Assembly: GCA_034436035.1 (NCBI GenBank)
Contig: DAOTVW010000362.1
Coordinates: 1 to 6,169, forward strand
Reading direction: 5' to 3'
Source: UBA4823 sp034436035
GTDB taxonomy: Bacteria > Chloroflexota > Anaerolineae > Anaerolineales > UBA4823
Length of the DNA stretch: 6,169 nt
The notes beneath the pieces are model-generated. The model saw nothing but the letters and a program-made list of their open reading frames with translations. It was not told where the DNA came from and made no database searches. The position numbers were made by a program, and so were the translations under genes. Shown piece by piece: positions 1 through 5,621 of the stretch. The stretch's first letter is position 1, and each line of letters opens with the position of its first letter.

Positions 1-1685
1 CTGAAAATAAACCAAAATCTCGTGAAGAGCAAATATTGCAAGATGTGAAAGACTTGCACCAACTGGGTTATGCCCAGAAATTGTTCCGGGAGATGGGTGG
101 CTTCTCCAACTTTGCCATTTCCTTCTCGATTATTTCTATTTTGACCGGCGCGATGCTGCTGTATGGTTATGGACTTAAGTTCGCTGGTCCTATTATCAAT
201 ACCGTTGGTTGGCCGCTTGTATCTGTTTTTGTTTTGATGGTTGCGGCATCCATGGCTGAAATTGCCTCGGCATATCCCACCGCAGGTGGCTTGTACTATT
301 GGTCTTCCCGTCTGGGCGGGCGTGCGGCTGGTTGGTGGACAGCCTGGTTCAACATGATGGGGCAATTGACCATTACGGCAGGGATCGATATCGCTGCTGC
401 AATTTATATTGTGGGTATGATCCAGGGCTTCTTTAACATTCCTAACGATGCACCAGCCTTAGGTGGTCTCTTTGGCTGGACCTGGACAAGCTGGGGATTT
501 TATTTGTTCGTGATGATCCTCATCATGATCCCGCAGGCATTGATCAATATTTACGGTATCCGCCTGACTGCTATGTTGAATGACTTCAGTGTCTATTGGC
601 ACATCGGCGGTGTGTTTATCATTGCCATCTTGTTGTTCTTCTTTGGCAAGACACACAACAGCTGGAGTTTTATGCTTTCCACTCAAACGGTGGTCAACCC
701 GTTAGACGCATCCTCAGCGACATTCCCCGATGGGACAGTCGGCCCTGCCCTGGTGCTTGGTCCATTAGTGTTGAAATCGCCGCTATTCAGCTTATTTCCT
801 GGCTTAGTCAATCTCTATAAGACAGCGCCGTTTTGGCTAGTCTTCAGTCTGGCTTTCTTGCAAGCCCAATGGACCTACACTGGCTATGATGCCTCTGCAC
901 ACGTTGCCGAAGAAACCGTGATGGCTCGTTTGAACAGCGCCTGGGGTGTTTTCCTCTCCGTTGCAGTGTCATCCGTTGTCGGCTATATTGTCTTAATGGC
1001 ATTCACCTCAGCCATTCCGGATGTCGCCGAGACCGCCTTAGCGCCAAATCCGGTGTTGTATATCGCCTATAGTAATCTGAGCAAGTTCCTTGGCGATGTA
1101 GTATCTTTGATAGTGGCAGGCGGTATGTGGCTATGTGGTTTAGCTACCATCACCAGCATGAGCCGAATGTTCTTTGCCTTCGGGCGGGATGGCGGTATGC
1201 CGTTTGCCGAGGTATTCTATGACATTGACCCCAAGCTGAGAACACCGGTTAAATCGATTATCGTTACTTCAATCTTAGCTTTCCTGCTAACCGTGTATTC
1301 AGCTGCTTATTATGTAGTTACCTCTATCAGCACCATCACGTTGTACATCGCATATATTATTCCAGTTTTCCTTAATCTGCGTAATAAATTACGCAACCAA
1401 GGTGAATACACCAAGAAAGAAAATGCCCCGTGGAGCCTAGGGAAATTCGGCCCGATCATCAATATCATCGCGGTTATTTGGGTGGTCTTCATTGTGATTT
1501 TGTTCTGTCTGCCGCCCAATGAATTGACGTTATGGACAACGGTCGTTTTCACCCTCGTCTTGGTGGTTTACTGGTTTGGTTACGCAAACAAGCACTTTAC
1601 CGGTCCACGCAAAGCTTCCGAAGAGGAAATGAAGCGAATCGAGGAAGAACTGGCGCGTTTAGCAAAAGGTCGTGGGGACGACTAA
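1..1685 (+). CDS. APC superfamily permease, amino acid/choline transporter (ACT) type, 5' partial
   Basis: This is an integral membrane permease that probably imports an amino acid, choline or a related amine by cation-coupled transport. The frame is open to the left edge with 11 sense codons (ENKPKSREEQI) before the first possible start, a TTG at 36, so the real start is very probably just outside the window. Residues below are numbered from that TTG. The N-terminal LGY...FREMGGFSNFAISFS block (about 10-31), the EIASAYPTAGGLYYW segment in TM3 (75-89), GYDASAHVAEE (283-293) and SRMFFAFGRDGGMPF (376-390) are typical of the ACT branch of APC proteins, which includes GABA and choline permeases. 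About 12 hydrophobic segments can be counted by eye. The C-terminus (about 526-549) is a charged cytosolic tail rich in Glu, Lys and Arg. An unusually long loop of about 55 residues (208-263) separates TM5 from TM6. The downstream kinase-like gene suggests an amino-alcohol substrate, but the substrate is inferred only. The family call is strong. Confidence 0.9.
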   Translation, partial: ENKPKSREEQILQDVKDLHQLGYAQKLFREMGGFSNFAISFSIISILTGAMLLYGYGLKFAGPIINTVGWPLVSVFVLMVAASMAEIASAYPTAGGLYYWSSRLGGRAAGWWTAWFNMMGQLTITAGIDIAAAIYIVGMIQGFFNIPNDAPALGGLFGWTWTSWGFYLFVMILIMIPQALINIYGIRLTAMLNDFSVYWHIGGVFIIAILLFFFGKTHNSWSFMLSTQTVVNPLDASSATFPDGTVGPALVLGPLVLKSPLFSLFPGLVNLYKTAPFWLVFSLAFLQAQWTYTGYDASAHVAEETVMARLNSAWGVFLSVAVSSVVGYIVLMAFTSAIPDVAETALAPNPVLYIAYSNLSKFLGDVVSLIVAGGMWLCGLATITSMSRMFFAFGRDGGMPFAEVFYDIDPKLRTPVKSIIVTSILAFLLTVYSAAYYVVTSISTITLYIAYIIPVFLNLRNKLRNQGEYTKKENAPWSLGKFGPIINIIAVIWVVFIVILFCLPPNELTLWTTVVFTLVLVVYWFGYANKHFTGPRKASEEEMKRIEEELARLAKGRGDD

Positions 1686-1699
1686 TTAATGGTCAATAT

Positions 1700-1726
1700 G
1701 GAGAGCAGGCGATGAGCTTGCTCTCC
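1700..1726 (+). other. Intercistronic stem-loop between permease and kinase genes
   Basis: A perfect 8-base inverted repeat, GGAGAGCA (1700-1707) and TGCTCTCC (1719-1726), extends inward through one G-U and two G-C pairs to an 11-bp stem with the five-base loop GATGA (1711-1715). It starts 14 bases after the permease stop and ends 34 bases before the kinase ATG. There is no T-run after it (CTAAACG follows), so it is not a standard intrinsic terminator. It could be an mRNA processing or stability element that sets different levels for permease and kinase. The function is inferred. Confidence 0.6.
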
Positions 1727-1760
1727 CTAAACGAAATTAGATTCTAACTGGAGGCTTATT

Positions 1761-2687
1761 ATGGCACTGACACTTGAACAAGCCATTGCACGTGTCCCAT
1801 TTCTAAAGGATGCCAAGGATATCAAAACCACTGTCCTCAAAGGCGGCATTACCAACAATAATTACCGGATCGACGCTGACGGGAAATCTTATATGCTGCG
1901 TATTACCGGTGAAAACACGGAGTTGCTGGGGATTCGCCGTGAGATCGAATATGCATCGAACAAAGCTGCTGGTCTGCTCGGGATCGCTCCCGAAGTATTA
2001 TATTTCATCGAACCGGAAGGTTACCTGGTGACCCGCTTTATCACTGGAAAACACATCCCTCCGGAAGAAATGAACAAAGAATATCACATCCGTCGGGTTG
2101 CTCGCAAGCTGCGCCTTTATCACCGCAACGCCCCCGCAGTGGATGGGGAATTCAATGTCTTTCGCCGCGTAGAAATGTTGACAAAGGTATCGAAAGAACA
2201 CGGGAGCAAATTCCCCTTCGACTTCGATTGGATCATGCAAAAAATGCACGAGGTAGAGCAGGCATTGCTGAAAGATCCATACGTCCCCACCCCATGCCAT
2301 GATGATTTATTGAACCTGAACTTCCTCGACGAGGATGTACCTGGTGAGAAGGGTGAATTGAAGATCCTTGACTGGGAATACGCAGGTATGGGCGATATAT
2401 TCTTCGATTTGGGAAACTATTGCCATCACCATCGTTTCAATGACGATCAGGTACGCATTCTGTTGCAGGAATATTTCGGTGAGGTGACACCGAAAAACTT
2501 TGCCCGTACGAAATTAATGTGGTGCATGTCTGAAATCCATGAAGCGATGTGGGGCACCACGCAAACCGGCATCTCCAAACTGGATGAAGACTTCCAAGGG
2601 TATGCTGATTTATGGTTCGGTCGCTTCCGCGAAGATATCACCGATTACCGCTATGAGCAGTGGTTGAAAGATGTTGCTGCTAAATAA
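1761..2687 (+). CDS. Choline/ethanolamine kinase-like phosphotransferase (APH fold)
   Basis: This is a 308-residue cytosolic protein of the protein-kinase-like APH/choline kinase fold, expected to move the gamma-phosphate of ATP to a small hydroxylated amine. The N-lobe has a nucleotide-loop motif GGITNNNY (28-35) followed by YMLRITG (44-50). The catalytic Brenner motif is HDDLLNLN (180-187), with D182 as the likely catalytic base and N187 as a metal ligand. The second metal motif is ILDWEYAGMGDIFFDLGNY (202-220), where D204 is the DFG-equivalent Asp; the DWEYA form is characteristic of choline/ethanolamine kinases rather than aminoglycoside kinases. All key residues are present. The ATG is well supported by TGGAGG at 1749-1754, six bases upstream. 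It lies 75 bases after an ACT-type permease on the same strand and is likely co-transcribed with it. Choline or ethanolamine is the favoured substrate, but LicA-like, thiamine or other amino-alcohol kinases of this fold cannot be excluded. Confidence 0.87.
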   Translation: MALTLEQAIARVPFLKDAKDIKTTVLKGGITNNNYRIDADGKSYMLRITGENTELLGIRREIEYASNKAAGLLGIAPEVLYFIEPEGYLVTRFITGKHIPPEEMNKEYHIRRVARKLRLYHRNAPAVDGEFNVFRRVEMLTKVSKEHGSKFPFDFDWIMQKMHEVEQALLKDPYVPTPCHDDLLNLNFLDEDVPGEKGELKILDWEYAGMGDIFFDLGNYCHHHRFNDDQVRILLQEYFGEVTPKNFARTKLMWCMSEIHEAMWGTTQTGISKLDEDFQGYADLWFGRFREDITDYRYEQWLKDVAAK

Positions 2688-2725
2688 AATGAGGCATTTG
2701 CCTGTTCGGGAGTGAAAAAAGATTA

Positions 2726-2761
2726 AGAAAGACACAAAGTTTCTTGGCTTTGTGTCTTTTT
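2726..2761 (+). terminator. Rho-independent terminator after the kinase gene
   Basis: A perfect 12-bp inverted repeat, AAAGACACAAAG (2728-2739) and CTTTGTGTCTTT (2748-2759), has an 8-base loop and can be extended by one G-T and one A-T pair. It ends in five T residues (2757-2761) and begins about 40 bases after the kinase stop. Because the left arm follows an A-rich stretch (GAAAAAAGATTAAGAAAG), it could also work in reverse, though no gene faces it from the right. It probably separates the permease-kinase unit from the aminotransferase gene, or attenuates read-through into it. The stem is A/T-rich, so efficiency is uncertain. Confidence 0.8.
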
Positions 2762-2825
2762 CCCTTCCGAATAGAGTAAAATAAAAGAGAAAGTTTGTGA
2801 ATATCTTAACAAAAAGGAGTTACAC

Positions 2826-3929
2826 ATGACACCCGTAGAAGATTATTTTGTTCCATGGCTCAAAGGTATCCCGATGTACATCTCTCCGCACATCGAATTG
2901 GCTTGGCGCAATCCGAGCCTGGCGCGGATGATGTCCAACGAAAACCCCAACCCACCCTCCGAAAAGGTGCTGGAAGCCATTAATAAATATGCCAAAGTTG
3001 CCAACCGTTATATGGACCAAGGCTTGATCGTCCGCAGCAAGATTGCCGAGATCAATGGCTTACCGGGGCCTGAAAATGTCCTCCTCGGTAATGGGTCATC
3101 CGAAGTTTTTGATATGGTGTTTCGTTCTTTTGTCGCCCCAGGCGATGAGGTAATTCAACAGACACCCTGCTTTGGCATCTATAAGCTGCGCTGCAATGTC
3201 CTTGGCGGCAAGCTGGTTTCTACCAAGATGGTTTATAAAGACAAGCAAATTTTGTTCGATGCAGATGCGATTATCGATGCAATTACCCCAAAGACGAAGA
3301 TGATCGTTGTCGCTCACCCGAATAACCCAACCGGTAACTTCATGGATGAAAAAGACATTGTCCGCATTGCAGAACAAGGACGTCCTTTCATCATTGATGA
3401 GGCGTATGTTGAATTTGCTGGCTTGCAAAAATCGATGGTAAAGCTGGTTAAAGATTACAAGAATGTCATCATTTCCCGCACCCTTTCGAAAGCGTATGGT
3501 TTAGCGGGCTTGCGCTTTGGCTATGCTTTGGGTGATCGCGATACGATTATGCAAATCGCAGCTACATTGATTCCTTGGAACGTATCCACCATTGCTATGT
3601 GGGCTGCATTAGCCGCTTTTGAGGACACCGAAGGATTGCGTAAACGTGTCGAATTCAATAATAACGAAATCAAATTCTACGAAGATTCGTTGGCGGATAT
3701 CCCCGGTTTGACCGTCTACCATTCTTATGGTAACTATATTCTCTTAGATGGTACTGACACCGGTAAACCTGGCAAGGATATGATCAAATACGCTGAGCAG
3801 CACGGCATCATTCTGCGTGGACAGGAAGATATCTTCGGCCGCAATGGATGGTGGCGTGTGACAATCGGCACTCATGAAGAAAATGAAAAACTAGTCCGAC
3901 TTACCCATGAGTTTTACGCTCAGAAATAA
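2826..3929 (+). CDS. HisC-family class I/II PLP aminotransferase (histidinol-phosphate aminotransferase-like)
   Basis: This is a 367-residue fold-type I PLP enzyme of the HisC/CobD group, close to the usual HisC length of about 350-370. Visible landmarks in order are SNENP (37-41), RYMD (61-64) whose Tyr matches the HisC residue that touches PLP phosphate across the dimer, GNGSSE (88-93), FGIY (116-119) with F116 where a ring-stacking Tyr is common, PNNPTG (165-170), DEAYVEF (191-197) with D191 and Y194, and SRTLSKAYGLAGLRFGY (217-233) with Schiff-base lysine K222 and R230. Two C-terminal arginines, R331 in IILRGQ and R344 in WWRVTIGT, match conserved HisC arginines linked to substrate binding. 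The usual N-terminal YxPG block of HisC is replaced by PMYISPHIELAWRNP. The start has AAGGAG six bases upstream. No other histidine genes are present, and the neighbours are a permease and an amino-alcohol-kinase-like gene. It may therefore be a paralogue acting on a different phosphorylated amino alcohol or amino acid, possibly with CobD-like decarboxylase chemistry. The family is certain; the reaction is not. Confidence 0.88.
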   Translation: MTPVEDYFVPWLKGIPMYISPHIELAWRNPSLARMMSNENPNPPSEKVLEAINKYAKVANRYMDQGLIVRSKIAEINGLPGPENVLLGNGSSEVFDMVFRSFVAPGDEVIQQTPCFGIYKLRCNVLGGKLVSTKMVYKDKQILFDADAIIDAITPKTKMIVVAHPNNPTGNFMDEKDIVRIAEQGRPFIIDEAYVEFAGLQKSMVKLVKDYKNVIISRTLSKAYGLAGLRFGYALGDRDTIMQIAATLIPWNVSTIAMWAALAAFEDTEGLRKRVEFNNNEIKFYEDSLADIPGLTVYHSYGNYILLDGTDTGKPGKDMIKYAEQHGIILRGQEDIFGRNGWWRVTIGTHEENEKLVRLTHEFYAQK

Positions 3930-3943
3930 GACTCTCACCGCTT

Positions 3944-3975
3944 ACCCCTCTCTCTCAAGGAGAGGGGTATTTTTT
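3944..3975 (+). terminator. Rho-independent terminator of the aminotransferase gene
   Basis: A G/C-rich stem is formed by ACCCCTCTC (3944-3952) and GAGAGGGGT (3960-3968), plus an inner T-G pair, with the loop CTCAA. It is followed by A and then six T residues (3970-3975). It starts 15 bases after the aminotransferase stop at 3929. The T-run overlaps the stop codon of the convergent YjbQ gene (3974-3976). On the minus strand the hairpin is followed by AAGCGG instead of a T-run, so efficient termination is expected only for + strand transcription. Confidence 0.9.
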
Positions 3976-4393
3976 ATTCTCCAATAATTTTGACTAAAAC
4001 GCGTTTTCGCCTTCTCCCGTCAAATTCGCCGTAGAATATTTGCTCCCAGGGTCCAAAATCGAGATGCCCGTTGGTCACAGCGATGACCACTTCGCGCCCC
4101 ATTATTTGACGTTTCAAGTGGGCGTCTCCATTGTCTTCTCCGGTGCGGTTATGGCGGTAACGGCTGAGCGGTTCGTGTGGTGCCAGCGATTCCAACCAGT
4201 CATCATAGTCTTGATGTAATCCTGGTTCATCATCGTTGATAAACACGGACGCAGTAATATGCATTGCATTAACCAGAACCAAACCTTCTTGAATTCCGCT
4301 TTCCCGTAAACAATCTTCGACCATGGCAGTGATATTGATAAAAGCTCGCCGAGTAGGGACATTGAACCAAAGTTCTTTGCGATAGGATTTCAT
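3974..4393 (-). CDS. yjbQ: YjbQ/UPF0047 family protein (secondary thiamine-phosphate synthase-like)
   Basis: This is a complete 139-residue protein of the YjbQ (UPF0047) family, whose members are normally about 130-145 residues and form small trimeric beta proteins. E. coli YjbQ has been linked to weak thiamine-phosphate synthase activity, but the native role of the family is unsettled. The family pattern is easy to see: GLVLVNAMHITASVFINDDE (37-56), where HITAS stands for the common HTTAS; YRHNRTGEDNGDAHLKRQI (79-97) with H81, D90 and H92; and TNGHLDFGPWEQIFYGEFDG (107-126) with G114, W116 and Q118 of the signature. H45, H81 and H92 are the likely metal-site histidines. The C-terminal RRRKRVLVKIIG strand is also typical. 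The start has GGAGGT seven bases upstream (4401-4406 on the complement). It is the last gene of a minus-strand group, 26 bases after the SDR stop, and converges on the aminotransferase gene with 44 bases between stops. No thiamine genes are nearby. Confidence 0.9.
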   Translation of the reverse strand: MKSYRKELWFNVPTRRAFINITAMVEDCLRESGIQEGLVLVNAMHITASVFINDDEPGLHQDYDDWLESLAPHEPLSRYRHNRTGEDNGDAHLKRQIMGREVVIAVTNGHLDFGPWEQIFYGEFDGRRRKRVLVKIIGE

Positions 4394-4419
4394 CTTTACT
4401 ACCTCCCATTCAGAAAAGT

Positions 4420-5211
4420 CTATATCGTCGCTTTATACATGCCGCCATCTACAGTTAACATCACACCAGTGATGTAAGAGGATATTGGTGAAAGCAGGAA
4501 AACAGCTGCTTGGGCAAATTCCTCCACACTGCCCATTCTGCCAAATGGGCTTTCGTGGGATTGTTTTTGAATTTCTTCTGCGAGGGTGGTGCCATTCATT
4601 TGGGCACGGCTTGTCATTAATTCCACAACTCGTTCTGTCTCCGTCCAGGCAGGCAGAATCGAATTAAAACGGATTCCCTGCGTGCCATATTCGAGGGCTA
4701 AGCTTTTAGTCAAACCCAGCACCCCTGCCCGTAAGCTGTTTGATAAGACCAGGTTTGGAATAGGTTGTTTGGCAGAGTAGGAGGTGAATGTGAGTACAGA
4801 TGGATTTTGCGACTGGCGCAAGTGGGGAATGGCGGCTCGAATCAAGCGGACATGACCCATAAAACAAAGCTCAAATGCGGTTTGCCATTTTTCATCGTCA
4901 AAATCTTCAAAACGTCCCGAGGGGGGACCGCCAGCGTTGGTTGCCAGCAAATCTAATCCACCCATTTTTTGCACAGCTTCTTGTACTACCCTTTCTGGAA
5001 CCCCTTTTTGGGCGATGTCCCCAACGACCAAGCAGGGTTTTCTTCCGCTAGTTTTTTCAATCTCCGTAGCGGCTTGTTCAAGGCGTGCCTCATTGCGGCC
5101 GTTAATGGTGACCAATGCTCCTTCTTGGGCGAGAAGTCGAGCGGTTGCGAAACCCAATCCACGACTCGATCCGCTCACCAGTGCTCGTAAACCATTTAGA
5201 CGATAGTCCAT
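4420..5211 (-). CDS. SDR-fold oxidoreductase-like protein with altered catalytic motif (BKR-like)
   Basis: This is a 263-residue short-chain dehydrogenase/reductase-fold protein, the normal size for a classical SDR. The Rossmann nucleotide loop is SGSSRGLG (13-20), in place of the usual TGxxxGxG. It also has GDI (64-66, cofactor adenine contact), TNAGG (91-95) after strand 4, and FTSYSAKQP (142-150) carrying the catalytic-type S144. Anchoring on RAGVLGLTKSLA (161-172), the residues expected to be Tyr and Lys of YxxxK are S157 and R161 (SNSLR). The rest of the fold continues with IRFNSILPAW (180-189) and YITGVMLTVDGGMYK (246-260). A known branch of SDRs, annotated as 3-oxoacyl-ACP-reductase-like or BKR-like, shares this LSNSLR pattern and lacks the perfect tetrad, so this looks like a family trait, not decay. 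The substrate is unknown and may not be an acyl-ACP. AAGGAG lies six bases before the ATG and contains the stop codon of the upstream DUF503 gene, which supports an operon. Confidence 0.88.
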   Translation of the reverse strand: MDYRLNGLRALVSGSSRGLGFATARLLAQEGALVTINGRNEARLEQAATEIEKTSGRKPCLVVGDIAQKGVPERVVQEAVQKMGGLDLLATNAGGPPSGRFEDFDDEKWQTAFELCFMGHVRLIRAAIPHLRQSQNPSVLTFTSYSAKQPIPNLVLSNSLRAGVLGLTKSLALEYGTQGIRFNSILPAWTETERVVELMTSRAQMNGTTLAEEIQKQSHESPFGRMGSVEEFAQAAVFLLSPISSYITGVMLTVDGGMYKATI

Positions 5212-5221
5212 GAGTTACTCC

Positions 5222-5506
5222 TTAAAAGAATTCTGTCTTTTCTTCGATGACGTCCACATCGGGCCAGTTTTCTTCGATCCAATCACATACCGCCAGCAAG
5301 GACTTTTGGGTATGGCGATGATCGTTACTGACGAATGCCACTGCCAGTAACGCATCCTGCCAGGTATCCTGGTAGTCCACTTCTGCAATGGAGATATTGA
5401 ATTCGCGATGGAGGCGATAGAGCAGCGGTTTTAGACGGCTGCGTTTTTCCTTTAATGAAACACAGCCGGGTAATTGAATGTGGATGGTCATTAAACCGAG
5501 TGTCAT
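5222..5506 (-). CDS. DUF503 / YlxP-like small protein
   Basis: This is a 94-residue conserved bacterial protein of the DUF503 family, the family of B. subtilis YlxP (about 92 residues). The molecular role is not established; in many genomes the gene sits beside the nusA-infB-rbfA translation cluster, but here it does not. Family landmarks are VSLKEKRSRLKPLLYRLHRE (16-35), FNISIAEVDYQDTWQDALL (36-54) with the well-kept AEV..QDTWQ, and an acidic C-terminal helix WIEENWPDVDVIEE (76-89). I chose the ATG at 5506, giving MTLGLMTIHI, because it fits the usual family N-terminus. The frame stays open up to 5701, but those extra residues show no similarity to the family and run across the neighbouring divergent gene. 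No good Shine-Dalgarno is seen before 5506, and the ATG at 5491 has none either. It is the first gene of a minus-strand operon with the SDR gene (10-base gap) and yjbQ. Confidence 0.88.
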   Translation of the reverse strand: MTLGLMTIHIQLPGCVSLKEKRSRLKPLLYRLHREFNISIAEVDYQDTWQDALLAVAFVSNDHRHTQKSLLAVCDWIEENWPDVDVIEEKTEFF

Positions 5507-5592
5507 AGTTTTATCGTGATTTCGAAAAAGTAGGTGACGTTCTGCTTTTGCGCAGGTACCGCTTATCGACGAGAATGATATCCGTCGTTTCA

Positions 5593-5621
5593 AGTATAAT
5601 TGATTTATGAAAATTCGCAAT
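5593..5621 (-). promoter_or_regulatory. Candidate promoter for the DUF503-SDR-yjbQ operon
   Basis: On the minus strand, TATACT (complement of 5593-5598, 5/6 match to TATAAT) is preceded by TTGCGA (complement of 5615-5620, 4/6 match to TTGACA) with a 16-base spacer. Transcription would start near 5586, giving a leader of about 80 bases before the DUF503 ATG. The -10 box overlaps the opposite-facing TATAAT of the DUF4230 gene. This is a consensus match by eye only. Confidence 0.35.
5595..5600 (+). promoter_or_regulatory. Perfect -10 box directly before the DUF4230 start codon
   Basis: TATAAT is an exact match to the sigma-70-type -10 consensus and ends six bases before the ATG at 5607. Normal spacing would place the transcription start at or within a base or two of the A of the ATG, so the mRNA would be leaderless. 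This agrees with the absence of a Shine-Dalgarno site. No convincing -35 or extended -10 element is visible upstream (5570-5577 reads CGAGAATG), which limits confidence. Confidence 0.5.

Noticed and set aside
36..38. TTG at 36 as the permease start codon
   Set aside because: The frame is open to the window edge with 11 plausible hydrophilic N-terminal codons before it, and no strong Shine-Dalgarno precedes it. The true start is most likely outside the window.
1998..2300. 100-residue minus-strand open frame inside the kinase gene
   Set aside because: It is antisense to the conserved kinase region, including the Brenner motif, and has no recognisable family.
2692..2703. Small palindrome AGGCA-TT-TGCCT after the kinase stop
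   Set aside because: Five base pairs with a two-base loop is too small to be stable. The nearby 12-bp terminator explains the gap better.
2777..2782. TAAAAT as a -10 box for the PLP gene
   Set aside because: No -35-like hexamer is found at 15-19 bases upstream, and the region is A-rich, so a chance match is likely.
3096..3428. 110-residue minus-strand open frame inside the PLP gene
   Set aside because: It is antisense to the conserved aminotransferase core (GNGSSE to DEAYVEF) and has no motif of its own.
5567..5587. Inverted repeat CGACG-11 bases-CGTCG as an operator
   Set aside because: The arms are only five bases, do not extend and are not repeated elsewhere in the gap. There is not enough evidence for a binding site.
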